A program made the position numbers and the translations under genes. Positions 1-8,063 of a stretch of DNA of 64,000 bases are shown in pieces. Each line of letters opens with the position of its first letter. The first letter of the stretch is position 1. The notes beneath the pieces were generated by a model, which was not told the origin of the DNA, ran no database searches, and worked only from the letters and a program-made list of their open reading frames with translations. Source of the stretch: Hymenobacter amundsenii (GTDB taxonomy: Bacteria; Bacteroidota; Bacteroidia; Cytophagales; Hymenobacteraceae); assembly GCF_002204745.1 (NCBI RefSeq), contig NZ_NIRR01000010.1, positions 62,001-126,000 on the forward strand, given 5' to 3'.

Positions 1-375
1 CCCGACGTGGTGAATGCCATCGGTGCCCACCACGACGAGATGGAGATGACGGCCATGATTTCGCCGCTCGTGCAGGCCTGCGACGCCATTTCGGGCTCGC
101 GCCCCGGTGCCCGCCGCGAGATGATGGAGAGCTACATCAAGCGCCTCAAGCAGCTTGAAGAAACCGCCAACGGCTTCAAAGGCGTGAACCAGTGCTTCGC
201 TATTCAGGCCGGCCGCGAGCTGCGCGTAATGGTGGACGCCGAGAACGTGACCGACGAACGCGCCGCCGAGCTGAGCTACGAGATTTCCCAGAAAATCGAG
301 AAGGAAATGCAGTACCCCGGCCAGATTAAAATCACGGTTATCCGGGAGATGCGCGCCGTGGCCTACGCCAAATAG
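1..375 (+). CDS. rny: Ribonuclease Y, C-terminal part (5' end outside window)
   Basis: This is the last 124 codons of ribonuclease Y, the membrane-anchored endoribonuclease that starts mRNA decay in many bacteria. The reading frame is open from base 1, so the N-terminal membrane helix, KH domain and most of the HD domain lie outside the window. Visible are the end of the HD region ([10 protein letters not shown] near residue 5), a helical stretch with [10 protein letters not shown], and the family's C-terminal domain ending [18 protein letters not shown]. The stop codon is followed directly by a strong terminator. Identification is from the conserved C-terminal sequence. Confidence 0.93.
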   Translation, partial: PDVVNAIGAHHDEMEMTAMISPLVQACDAISGSRPGARREMMESYIKRLKQLEETANGFKGVNQCFAIQAGRELRVMVDAENVTDERAAELSYEISQKIEKEMQYPGQIKITVIREMRAVAYAK

Positions 376-397
376 CACATCGTCGTACCTGAAGCTG

Positions 398-432
398 AAA
401 AGCCCGCCGGTTGCACTTCCGGCGGGCTTTTT
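398..432 (+). terminator. Rho-independent terminator after rny
   Basis: A 13-bp perfect stem (AAAAGCCCGCCGG with its complement) closes an 8-base loop and runs into a T tract. It lies 22 bases after the rny stop codon. Confidence 0.9.
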
Positions 433-523
433 CGTGCGCGATGCAACCAGCCGCAAGTTCGCGGGCTCCCCGGAGTACAACACCATTCAAAAGGCTACTG
501 CTAAAACCTATACGCGCCGGCTC

Positions 524-1294
524 ATGCGACCAAGAATCTGCGGAAAAACTGTGCTGGCAGGTCTTAGTGCCGGCTTGCTGGCGAGCTGCTCGGTGTATGT
601 CCCTTTGCAGCCCGCCACGCCGTTGCTACGGGCCAAAGGCGAGGCAGAAGTAACGGCCAGCGCCTACCTGTCGGGCCGGCTGGAGGGCTCGGCGGCCTAC
701 TCGCCCCTCAACCACCTAGTAGTGCGCGCCGCCGGGGGGCTGACCACCACCCAAAAGGATTCGGCTGTGTTTAGCAACCGCCAGTTCGAGCTGAGCCTGG
801 GCACGTACCGTCAACTCGGCCCCGAGTGGCTGGTGGGCGGCTCCGGGGGCTACGGGCGCGGCGAAGGCCACCGCAACTTTCGGTTGGGCAGAGCTGAGCT
901 GCTCTCGGATACCACGACATATCGGCGCTACGCCGCCCGCTACCACACGTTGTTCACCGATATATTTTTGGCTCACGAAGGCAACTGGAGCACCTGGGGC
1001 GTGGCCTATCGCTTGTCGCAGGTGCGCTTCGGTTTCCTGACTAACAACGGCCAGCCCGTGCCGCTGCGGCGCATGACGCGCAACGAGCCGATGGTGTTTG
1101 TGCGCCTGAGTAACCGGCAGGGAATTATGCGCTGGGGCCAACTCCAGCTGGCCAGCAGCTTCTCGTGGTCGTCCGATTACATCGGGTCGAGCCTGAATTC
1201 GCCGGAGCGGGCCGACCTCAAGGAAGGCCGAATTTTTACCTCCGTCGGGCTCGTTATCTACCCGCATCGGTTCGGCCGGGCAGCCGACAAATAA
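524..1294 (+). CDS. Lipoprotein of a window-specific paralogous family (copy 1)
   Basis: This is a predicted lipoprotein of 256 residues and unknown function. The frame is open upstream, but the ATG at 524 gives a clean lipoprotein signal (basic N-terminus, hydrophobic core, lipobox LLASC with Cys22). The mature protein begins SVYVPLQPATPLL and then AKGEAEVTA, a signature shared with the genes at 4292, 5213 and 6007. The remainder alternates polar and aromatic residues with frequent Gly and Tyr, as expected for a small beta-barrel or beta-sandwich envelope protein. No known domain is recognised. It lies alone between the rny terminator and a convergent acetyltransferase gene. Confidence 0.75.
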   Translation: MRPRICGKTVLAGLSAGLLASCSVYVPLQPATPLLRAKGEAEVTASAYLSGRLEGSAAYSPLNHLVVRAAGGLTTTQKDSAVFSNRQFELSLGTYRQLGPEWLVGGSGGYGRGEGHRNFRLGRAELLSDTTTYRRYAARYHTLFTDIFLAHEGNWSTWGVAYRLSQVRFGFLTNNGQPVPLRRMTRNEPMVFVRLSNRQGIMRWGQLQLASSFSWSSDYIGSSLNSPERADLKEGRIFTSVGLVIYPHRFGRAADK

Positions 1295-1312
1295 GCGGCC
1301 ACACCAGCTGTA

Positions 1313-1846
1313 TCAGCCCTGTTGGTGAGGCGAGCGGGCTTCCAGCCACGCCGTCGGAACGCCTTTGTAGTCGAACTCGCCTGCATGGCGTAATCCGGCC
1401 TTGACCAAGACCGCTCGCGAGGCCAGGTTGCGCATGTCGGCCGTGGCGTAAAGTGCGGGCAAGCGCAGCACGTCGAAGCCGTAGGCCACGCTGGCCCGGG
1501 CGGCTTCCGTGGCGAAACCCTGCCCCCAGAACTGCCGGATGAGCCGGTAGCCAACGTCGTGAAACCCCACGTGCCCATTGAGAGGCTCCTGAATTAGTTT
1601 CAGGCCGGCCCAGCCCACAAATTCCCCGGTAGCCCGCAGTTCCACCGCCCACCGCCCAATGCCGTTGGCGCGGTACTGCTCCCGGACGAATTCAATGATG
1701 GCCTGGCTTTGCGCCAGCGTCTGTACCGGCTGGTTGCCCAGAAACCGGTGTACCTCTGGGTCGGAGTCTAGCGCAAACATGCCTGCGGCATCGGTGTGAG
1801 TCAATTCCCGCAACAGCAGCCGGTCTGTTTCAACAACCACTTTCAT
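1313..1846 (-). CDS. GNAT family N-acetyltransferase (RimJ/RimL type)
   Basis: This 177-residue protein matches the RimJ/RimL-like branch of the GNAT superfamily, which moves an acetyl group from acetyl-CoA to an amino group. It begins with the typical ETDRLLLRELTHTDAAGMF segment. The acetyl-CoA loop is seen as YRLIRQFWGQGFATEAA near residues 97-113, followed by DMRNLASRAVLVKAGL, the usual helix before the last strand. The start codon is the only suitable ATG. The substrate cannot be told from sequence; it could be a ribosomal protein N-terminus, a small amine or an antibiotic. It is monocistronic and convergent with the upstream lipoprotein gene. Confidence 0.88.
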   Translation of the reverse strand: MKVVVETDRLLLRELTHTDAAGMFALDSDPEVHRFLGNQPVQTLAQSQAIIEFVREQYRANGIGRWAVELRATGEFVGWAGLKLIQEPLNGHVGFHDVGYRLIRQFWGQGFATEAARASVAYGFDVLRLPALYATADMRNLASRAVLVKAGLRHAGEFDYKGVPTAWLEARSPHQQG

Positions 1847-1852
1847 CTCGCA

Positions 1853-1888
1853 AAGAAAGGCGGCCGCTCAGTAGCAACGGCCTTTCTT
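1853..1888 (-). terminator. Weak hairpin between two minus-strand genes
   Basis: Short inverted arms (AAGAAAGGC and its complement) flank a 17-base loop, and on the minus strand the second arm is T-rich. It lies after the hypothetical gene that stops at 1949 and before the acetyltransferase start at 1846. It may be a weak terminator. Confidence 0.4.
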
Positions 1889-1948
1889 ATGTGCTGCCGC
1901 GCTTGTTCAGCCCGGGTGGCCGGTCAGACACGTTGTTCGACCCGGCAA

Positions 1949-2641
1949 CTATTCCTCTGTTTCGGGCAGCGTGATTTCACCCTCAAATTCGCCTGAATCG
2001 GCCAGATCATGCAGCCAATACTCCGACGAAACCAAGCGCACGGCGAAAGTCGCGGGGGCATCGGCGGGCGTGGCGGTCAGCTCCCAAAGGATGTTGTCGG
2101 CCGCCGTGAAGGGCGTGGCGGCCGCCAGGTCGGCGGCGTATAGGCGCTTGACGAGCGAGCGGTCGGAGAGGGCCGGGGCCAGGGCCCGGAGCACGAGGCC
2201 GGCCGTGAGTTCGGCCGGGGCGGTGCTGGCCTCGGGGAAGCTGACGGTGGCCTGCACCAGCACGGCCTCGCCGTTGGGGAATTTGCCGTTGTAGGCCCGG
2301 CGCAACAGCTGGTTGGCATCAAAAAGGTGTCGATGCAGGCTGATTTCGGGGTATTCCTCGAAAATCTTGTCGTTCTGCATGTCGTGCGAAATCTGGTCGA
2401 TCTGGCCTTCGTTCAGCTCCTCGCTAAGGCGGTAGTTGAGCAGCACGCTGGCCGCTTCGGCCGGATCGAGGTCGGCTAGGGCCATCAGCGTCATTTCCTG
2501 GGTTTCGGGGTCGGAAAGGGCGTCGCCATCAGCAAAGCCGGCCGCGCTCAGAATGGCGCGGTAGTCGGCGGTTTGCCAGGTGCCGGGAATTTCGGCCAGC
2601 GTTTCTTTGCTCGTAATGGTCGTCAGGCAGGATATGGTCAT
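1949..2641 (-). CDS. Hypothetical cytoplasmic protein
   Basis: This is an acidic protein of 230 residues that I do not recognise. The ATG at 2641 (MTISCLTTITSKETL) is preferred over a possible start 13 codons upstream, because it begins just before the conserved-looking body. There is no signal peptide or membrane segment. The first third is helical and rich in Asp and Glu; the last third alternates Ala, Thr and Val as in a beta-rich domain, and the tail is very acidic. It is the first gene after the disulfide reductase on the same strand, about 100 bases downstream, so co-transcription is possible. No function is proposed. Confidence 0.6.
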   Translation of the reverse strand: MTISCLTTITSKETLAEIPGTWQTADYRAILSAAGFADGDALSDPETQEMTLMALADLDPAEAASVLLNYRLSEELNEGQIDQISHDMQNDKIFEEYPEISLHRHLFDANQLLRRAYNGKFPNGEAVLVQATVSFPEASTAPAELTAGLVLRALAPALSDRSLVKRLYAADLAAATPFTAADNILWELTATPADAPATFAVRLVSSEYWLHDLADSGEFEGEITLPETEE

Positions 2642-2749
2642 GGGTTGAGAATTAGTCAGAAGGAAAAAGGGGGCGCGCAACGTCTGCTGCCCACCATGTT
2701 CTACTGGTTCGGTGTGGACATTAAAAAGAGAGGGTCAGAAAATGACGGC

Positions 2750-4150
2750 TTAGCCGCGTTCCAGCCGCTGAAAGGCATTATTGAGTACTTCGGCCCAGGT
2801 GGGATGGGCAATTACCATGTCTACCAGCTGTTGGTAGGGCAGTTTGCCGGCGATGGCCAGCTGGAACATCGTCATGATTTCGCCACCCTGCTCGCAAAGC
2901 ACGGCCGCCCCCAGCAGCTGGTCGTCGTCGCCGACGAGTACCTCCACGAAGCCGTCAGTCAGGCCCGTTTCGGTGGCCCGGCCGATGGAGCTGGCCGGTA
3001 CCCGGCTTACCCGAAAAGGCACCTTTTTCTCCCGGGCCTGCTCCTTCGAGAGCCCGATGCGGCCCAGCTGGGGCTCGGTGAACACCACGTAGGGCAGGGG
3101 CCGGTTGTGGTAGCTGCGCGACCGGCCGTGCAGTACAAAGTCGCGCACGATTCGGTAGTCGTCGTAGCTGATGTGGGTAAACTGGGGGCCTCCTTTCACG
3201 TCGCCGAGGGCATACACGCCTTTCGCTGGTGTGCGCAGGTGCTCATCTACTACCACGTATCCTTTCTCATCGGTGCTGATACCGGCTGCTTTCAGGCCCA
3301 TGTCCTGGGTGTTCGGCATCCGGCCGGTGGCTATCAGCAAGTGGGAGCCCCGAATGCGCCGCTCGCCGCCGGGCGTGTCGGCGGTGAGGGTAAGTATGCC
3401 CTCGGCGTTGCGCGACACCTGCCGGGTTTCGGCTTCCAGCACGAACTCGACGCCTTCCTGCTCCAGCAGTTTTTGCAGCGGCTCGCTCACGTCGGCGTCC
3501 TCGTGGTCCATGATGCTGGCCGACGTTTCGATGACGGTCACGCGGGAACCCAGGCGACGGAACATCTGCCCGAATTCGACGCCGATGTAGCTGCCCCCCA
3601 GAATAATAAGGTGCTCGGGCAACTCCTGCAGGCCCAGCAGCAGCGTGTCGTTGGTGAGGTAACCGGCGACTTCGAGGCCCGGCAGCAATGGTATGGCGGC
3701 CCGGGTACCGGTATTGATGAAAATGAGTGGGGCCGTGAGCGTCGTCGTTCCCACCCCATCGGCCAGGTCGACGTGCAGGGTATTGGGGGCCGTGAACCGG
3801 GCCCAGCCGCGCACGAGTGTAATGTTGGAGTGCACCTGCGTGAGCTTGTGCTCGATGCCGGCCCGGGCCTGCTGGGTCAGGCGGTCTTTGCGGCCCACTA
3901 CGGCTGCGAAATCGACCTCCGGCTCGGGAGCCCGGATGCCTAGCTCGTTGGCCGTGCGAACGAGGTGAGCCCGCTGAGCCGAAGCTAACATCATTTTAGT
4001 AGGTGCGCAGCCGTAATTAACGCAGGAACCACCCAGGTGCCCCCCCTCGATAACGCCTACGCGGCGGCCGGCATCGGCCAGGGCGTAGGCCAAAGGGGTG
4101 CCAGCCTGGCCGGAGCCAATAATAAGAACATCGTAGGAAGTGGCAGACAT
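2750..4150 (-). CDS. FAD-dependent pyridine nucleotide-disulfide oxidoreductase (mercuric reductase / lipoamide dehydrogenase-like)
   Basis: This 466-residue class I flavin disulfide reductase starts at the ATG at 4150; 21 upstream in-frame codons are not family-like. The FAD-binding GSGQAG motif is at residues 12-17. The redox-active disulfide lies in GGSCVNYGCAPTK, giving Cys43 and Cys48. The NAD(P)-binding GGSYIGVEFGQ and the second FAD motif VYALGDVKGG are present, and the C-terminal dimerisation domain keeps HPTWAE, the His-Glu pair used for acid-base chemistry. The Tyr, Ala and Thr in the disulfide motif (usually CVN.GC.PSK) resemble proteins annotated as mercuric reductase-like. No metal-binding N-terminal domain, paired C-terminal Cys or mer genes are present, so mercury reduction is not supported. 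The electron acceptor is unknown. Confidence 0.87.
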   Translation of the reverse strand: MSATSYDVLIIGSGQAGTPLAYALADAGRRVGVIEGGHLGGSCVNYGCAPTKMMLASAQRAHLVRTANELGIRAPEPEVDFAAVVGRKDRLTQQARAGIEHKLTQVHSNITLVRGWARFTAPNTLHVDLADGVGTTTLTAPLIFINTGTRAAIPLLPGLEVAGYLTNDTLLLGLQELPEHLIILGGSYIGVEFGQMFRRLGSRVTVIETSASIMDHEDADVSEPLQKLLEQEGVEFVLEAETRQVSRNAEGILTLTADTPGGERRIRGSHLLIATGRMPNTQDMGLKAAGISTDEKGYVVVDEHLRTPAKGVYALGDVKGGPQFTHISYDDYRIVRDFVLHGRSRSYHNRPLPYVVFTEPQLGRIGLSKEQAREKKVPFRVSRVPASSIGRATETGLTDGFVEVLVGDDDQLLGAAVLCEQGGEIMTMFQLAIAGKLPYQQLVDMVIAHPTWAEVLNNAFQRLERG

Positions 4151-4291
4151 AAATGCGAAGTTTGAAGTAACCGGGGAAGCAGCCTGCGGCCGGCTCCCGC
4201 CCTCAGTACGCAACTGCCGGGCTTCCGGCCGGGCAACGAAACCCGATGTCGTTCGTTTGGCCCTCAGTCGACAGTTCCTTTTGCCTGCCCC

Positions 4292-5026
4292 ATGCCCCTT
4301 TCACCGCGCGCGGTTTCTGCTTTCCTGCTACTGCCTTTGCTGGCCGGGTGCTCCTCGCTTTATTTCCCGCCCCCGCCCCAAGTGCCGCTGCTCACCCAGA
4401 AGGGCGAATGGAGCGCCAGTATGCACACCAACCTGAGCCAGAACACGGCCATACAGGGCGCCTACGCCGTGTCTGACCACCTGGGCGTGATGGGCTCGGC
4501 CTCGTTTCTGCACACCAACAAGAAAAAGGAGGCCGTCGACCACGATTTTGCAGAGCTGGGCCTGGGTTATTTCACCCGCATCGCCGACCACCGGGTGCTG
4601 GAGGTGTACGGCGGCTACGGCGGCGGGCGCACCAAGCGCGTCGAGCGCACGCCAACCGAGGGCATTACCCGTACTTTAGAGGGGGGACTCAACAAGTACT
4701 TCGTGCAAGTCAATTACACGAGCAAGGAGAAGAAAAGCTACCACGTGCTGGGCCGCGACTGGCCCCTGACCTACGGCACGGCCATGCGGGCGAGCTACGT
4801 CACGCTCACCGATTTCCACCTCAACCGCCAGCCCGCCTTCAACGAAGACAACATTTTCTTCGAGCCCATCACCTACGCCCGCGTCAAGCTCGTCGGCCCG
4901 CTCGATGCCCAGTTCATCAGCGGCAGCAACTTCGGCCTCAAGCACCGCAAGTTCCTCAAGGCCTCCAACTCGGTGTTCCAGTTCGGAATAATTGTGAATT
5001 TGGGCGGGCAGGAAGGGGAGAAGTAG
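4292..5026 (+). CDS. Lipoprotein of the paralogous YVP family (copy 2)
   Basis: This 244-residue predicted lipoprotein has a signal ending in LLAGC (Cys20). The mature N-terminus, SSLYFPPPPQVPLLTQKGEW, is a divergent version of the YVPxxPxxPLLxxKGE signature of the copies at 524, 5213 and 6007. The rest carries aromatic and charged residues in a beta-like alternation (LGLGYFTRIADHRVLEVYGG, then FFEPITYARVKL). FEPITYARVK also resembles FLEPTCFLRYG of copy 4. A tcCTTTTG sequence, one mismatch from the Bacteroidota -7 box, lies shortly before the start. The gene is divergent from the oxidoreductase. Function unknown. Confidence 0.75.
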   Translation: MPLSPRAVSAFLLLPLLAGCSSLYFPPPPQVPLLTQKGEWSASMHTNLSQNTAIQGAYAVSDHLGVMGSASFLHTNKKKEAVDHDFAELGLGYFTRIADHRVLEVYGGYGGGRTKRVERTPTEGITRTLEGGLNKYFVQVNYTSKEKKSYHVLGRDWPLTYGTAMRASYVTLTDFHLNRQPAFNEDNIFFEPITYARVKLVGPLDAQFISGSNFGLKHRKFLKASNSVFQFGIIVNLGGQEGEK

Positions 5027-5212
5027 CAGCGCCCGGGCCGTTTAAAAAGTCGGATGGCAACAGATGCTTTACTTGGTTTTTGGGGGTTATAGGTGGTTAT
5101 TGGGCCGCTTGACCAGGATCTGGGCCTGCTAGTAAAGTCTGAACGGTGGCAATGATGGGGTGGCAGGGCCAGTTAATCTGGGTTTCTTGGGACGGTTATT
5201 AATCTCCCGCCC

Positions 5213-5947
5213 ATGAAACACCTGTTACTCGTTGGACTGAGCCTGCTGGGGCTCTCCGGTTGCGCTCTGTACGTGCCCACCACGGCCGTTATGCCGCTGG
5301 TAAAAGCGCGGCAGGAAGCCGAGCTCACGGCCCTTGCCCACCCGTCGGGCCGGCTCGAAGTCAAGGCGGCTTACTCCCCGTCGTCTCACATAGCGGTGAG
5401 TGGCACGGGTATGGTTGGGCTCTGGACCCGCGGCGAGCAGTACCTGCGCACCGGCCAGGGCGAGCTGGGGCTGGGCGGCTACTGGCTGCTGGGCCGCCAC
5501 GAGAACTGGCTCCTGAACACCACCGCCGGAGCGGGGCTGGCCCGCGTCCGGCGGCGCGACTGCCTCATTGGCTGCGACGAGTTGCGGGGCCGCTACGGCA
5601 AGGGCTTCGGGCAGGTGGGGCTGGCCTACGTGGGCGGGCAGGTCAGCACGAGCCTTACTTACCGGTTGTCGCGGGTGCAGTTTTCGCAGGTGCTCGACGA
5701 AGTGCGTCCGATAGCCGATTTCGGCCTTTTCCGGCACGACCTGACGCTGGCCGTGCGCTATCCGCTGAGCGTGGACAATGCTTGGTATACGCAGTTTGCG
5801 ATGGGGAGCTCCTCTAGCGGCCGCCAGCCACCCAACGATTCTCAACCCGCTACTTCTCCGCCCTACCAACAGTGGTATGCTGGTGGGCTGCCGGCGCTGG
5901 TGATGAGCTTTGGCGTTGGCTGGCAGCCTCGCCCGCGGCCGCAGTAG
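5213..5947 (+). CDS. Lipoprotein of the paralogous YVP family (copy 3)
   Basis: This 244-residue predicted lipoprotein has lipobox GLSGC (Cys17), followed by ALYVPTTAVMPLVKARQEAE. It is the closest relative of copy 1: both continue with a TALAHPSGRLEVKAAYSP / TASAYLSGRLEGSAAYSP block and later share an LTYRLSRVQF / VAYRLSQVRF segment. The middle holds Gly-rich hairpin-like segments (GELGLGGYWLLGRHENW), also found in copy 4 (LGLGTFWLLGRNQTG). This suggests one fold, probably an outer-membrane-associated beta structure, but no known domain is recognised. It precedes copy 4 with a 59-base gap and may be co-transcribed with it. Confidence 0.75.
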   Translation: MKHLLLVGLSLLGLSGCALYVPTTAVMPLVKARQEAELTALAHPSGRLEVKAAYSPSSHIAVSGTGMVGLWTRGEQYLRTGQGELGLGGYWLLGRHENWLLNTTAGAGLARVRRRDCLIGCDELRGRYGKGFGQVGLAYVGGQVSTSLTYRLSRVQFSQVLDEVRPIADFGLFRHDLTLAVRYPLSVDNAWYTQFAMGSSSSGRQPPNDSQPATSPPYQQWYAGGLPALVMSFGVGWQPRPRPQ

Positions 5948-6006
5948 CGGACAGTATATGGCGGGCCGCCATGCCGTTAGTTTACCAGCAAATAAGTTAC
6001 TGCATC

Positions 6007-6798
6007 ATGAAGACACGTTTATTCTCCATTATCCCGGCCATACTGCTATCCGGTTGCGCCGTGTACGTGCCTACCGTGCCTACTACACCGTTGTTACGCC
6101 AGAAGGGTGAAACAGAAGTTACGGCCGGTGTTCGGAGTTTCAGTAGCCTTGAGGCGGGCGCTGCCTGGGTGCCGGTTGGCCGGCTGCTGGTGGCCGGCGA
6201 AGCGGCTTTTAAACCGACAAGTGACAGCAAAACGAACAGCAGCACTATCAAAAACCGCGACTACCACCGTCAAGTTGGGCTGGGGCTGGGTACTTTCTGG
6301 CTGCTGGGCCGTAACCAGACCGGCTATCTGGCTGCTATCGGGGGCATAGGACTGGCCGCTACCCAAGTATATGACCCGTCAGTGGATATTGCGGTGTTGC
6401 TTTTACCCTTTCCGCCACTTGGCACTCCTAAACAGGGCAATTTATATCAGGCCCACTATCGGCGCTACTATGGGCAACTGTACTGGGCGGCCCAACAGAA
6501 ACGTAGCAGTTACGGCTTTTCGGTACGGGGCACGCTGGTCGATTACTATAAACTGCACCGCGACCAGTTGCCCCTCGTTACCTCAAACCGCTTTTTCCTA
6601 GAGCCCACTTGCTTTCTGCGCTATGGTCGGGGACCAATTCAGGGCCAAGTCACGCTGGGCATTTCCGTGTCTCCTGGTGCCGATTCCAGCAGCCCCTATA
6701 GGAATAACCTAACGCCGGTTTCTACGCTTATCGGGATAGGAGTTGTGGTTCGGCCATCCATGCTGTTTCAGCGCTCCACCGAAACCAGTGTGCTTTAA
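6007..6798 (+). CDS. Lipoprotein of the paralogous YVP family (copy 4)
   Basis: This 263-residue predicted lipoprotein starts at the ATG at 6007, which gives a good signal with lipobox LLSGC (Cys17), then AVYVPTVPTTPLLRQKGETE, the clearest form of the family signature. Forty-five in-frame codons upstream overlap copy 3 and are not signal-like. It shares the FWLLGRN motif and the strand pattern of copy 3 but has an extra insertion around residues 115-140 (VDIAVLLLPFPPLGTPKQG). Its GC content is visibly lower than that of the neighbours. A strong bidirectional terminator follows. Function unknown. Confidence 0.75.
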   Translation: MKTRLFSIIPAILLSGCAVYVPTVPTTPLLRQKGETEVTAGVRSFSSLEAGAAWVPVGRLLVAGEAAFKPTSDSKTNSSTIKNRDYHRQVGLGLGTFWLLGRNQTGYLAAIGGIGLAATQVYDPSVDIAVLLLPFPPLGTPKQGNLYQAHYRRYYGQLYWAAQQKRSSYGFSVRGTLVDYYKLHRDQLPLVTSNRFFLEPTCFLRYGRGPIQGQVTLGISVSPGADSSSPYRNNLTPVSTLIGIGVVVRPSMLFQRSTETSVL

Positions 6799-6850
6799 GC
6801 AGCCCCGCAGTAGTGTCGAGCGGCGCTAGTATCAGTCAGTAGAGCCAATA

Positions 6851-6886
6851 GAAAGGGGTTGTTCTCTATGAAGAACAACCCCTTTC
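6851..6886. terminator. Bidirectional terminator between copy 4 lipoprotein and sucD
   Basis: Two perfect 15-base arms (GAAAGGGGTTGTTCT and its complement) surround a 6-base loop between convergent genes, with A/T-rich flanks on both sides. Confidence 0.85.
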
Positions 6887-6912
6887 TAAAATGCGGAAAA
6901 TTAATGCGTGAC

Positions 6913-7794
6913 CTACTTGCCGCCCAGTACGCGCAGCATCGTTTCACCGATTTCGGCGGGCGAGTCCACGACGTGGATGCCGCACTCGCGCATGATGGCC
7001 ATTTTAGCGGCGGCCGTGTCGTCGGCTCCGCCTACGATGGCGCCGGCGTGACCCATGCGGCGGCCGGGAGGGGCCGTCTGGCCGGCAATGAAGCCCACGA
7101 CGGGCTTCTTGTTGCCGTTTTCTTTGATCCAGCGAGCGGCTTCGGCTTCCATGCCGCCCCCGATTTCGCCAATCATCACGATGCCCTCGGTTTCGGGGTC
7201 GTTCATGAGCATTTCCACGGCTTCCTTGGTGGTGGTCCCGATGATGGGGTCGCCGCCGATGCCGATGGCCGTGGTCTGGCCCAGGCCGGCCTTGGTGAGC
7301 TGGTCAACGGCTTCGTAGGTCAGGGTGCCCGATTTCGACACGATGCCCACGCGGCCTTTCTGGAAGATGAAGCCGGGCATGATGCCCACTTTGCACTCGC
7401 CGGCGGTCATCACGCCGGGGCAGTTTGGCCCGATCATGCGCAGACCCTCGCGGCCCTTCAGATACTCCTTCACCGCAATCATATCCTTGGTCGGAATGCC
7501 TTCGGTGATAGTGATGATAACTTTGATGCCGGCATCGGCAGCTTCCATAATAGCGTCGGCGGCGAAAGCCGGGGGCACGAAGATGATGCTGGTATTGGCA
7601 CCGGTTTCGGCTACGGCATCGGCCATGGTGTTGAACACGGGACGCTCCAGGTGCTGGGTGCCACCCTTGCCGGGCGTTACGCCGCCCACCACATTGGTGC
7701 CGTACTCAATCATCTGCTGGGCGTGGAACGAGCCTTCGGAGCCGGTGAAGCCCTGGACTAGCACTTTGGAATCCTTGTTTACCAGAACACTCAT
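6913..7794 (-). CDS. sucD: Succinate-CoA ligase (ADP/GDP-forming), alpha subunit
   Basis: SucD forms the TCA-cycle enzyme that converts succinyl-CoA to succinate with substrate-level phosphorylation, together with the beta subunit SucC. The 293 residues match the family's length. Visible are the CoA-binding Rossmann start ([19 protein letters not shown]), the IGPNCPGV loop, and the phosphohistidine loop [13 protein letters not shown] with the catalytic His near residue 249. sucC is not next to it; the two subunits are often unlinked in Bacteroidota. It is monocistronic, with a hairpin terminator 27 bases beyond the stop codon. Confidence 0.97.
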   Translation of the reverse strand: MSVLVNKDSKVLVQGFTGSEGSFHAQQMIEYGTNVVGGVTPGKGGTQHLERPVFNTMADAVAETGANTSIIFVPPAFAADAIMEAADAGIKVIITITEGIPTKDMIAVKEYLKGREGLRMIGPNCPGVMTAGECKVGIMPGFIFQKGRVGIVSKSGTLTYEAVDQLTKAGLGQTTAIGIGGDPIIGTTTKEAVEMLMNDPETEGIVMIGEIGGGMEAEAARWIKENGNKKPVVGFIAGQTAPPGRRMGHAGAIVGGADDTAAAKMAIMRECGIHVVDSPAEIGETMLRVLGGK

Positions 7795-7887
7795 AGAGGT
7801 GGGGTTAGCGAAAGGGGTTGCGTTGAGGGTGGGATACTATTCGCGGGCCCGAGGCCGGCGGTAGGGCAAAAGTAGGGTTTTCTACTT

Positions 7888-8020
7888 TAGCTATTAGCTG
7901 AAAGCCATTAGCTGGTAGCTTTTCGTTTCTGCCTGGCAGGCTACCAGCTGTTCTTTAATTGATGGTGAATGGTTTTTGGCTGAACAAAAGCTAACAGCTC
8001 TCAGCTAGTAGCTAACAGCT
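7888..8020. repeat. Degenerate AGCT-type short-period repeat with inverted arrangement
   Basis: The intergenic region between sucD and the PLP enzyme gene is built from variants of AGCTAACAGCT and TAGCTGGTAGCT. The left block (7888-7922) and the right block (7986-8020) are partly complementary (..AGCTTTT versus AAAAGCT..). It has the character of a simple-sequence-derived palindrome rather than a gene. Confidence 0.6.
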
Positions 8021-8030
8021 AAGGATAAGT

Positions 8031-8038
8031 TACCTTTG
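8031..8038 (+). promoter_or_regulatory. Bacteroidota -7 promoter box (TACCTTTG)
   Basis: TACCTTTG matches the TAnnTTTG consensus exactly and lies 25 bases before the ATG at 8064. No convincing -33 TTG was found at the usual spacing, so the start site is approximate. Confidence 0.55.
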
Positions 8039-8063
8039 TGGGCTCAAAACCACTCACCCGAAT

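Noticed and set aside
2573-3943. 456-codon plus-strand open frame
   Set aside because: It is a mirror frame of the flavin disulfide reductase, whose motifs are beyond doubt.
2750-4150. Mercury resistance (merA)
   Set aside because: The protein lacks the metal-binding domain, the C-terminal Cys pair and any mer neighbours, so only a general flavin disulfide reductase is supported.
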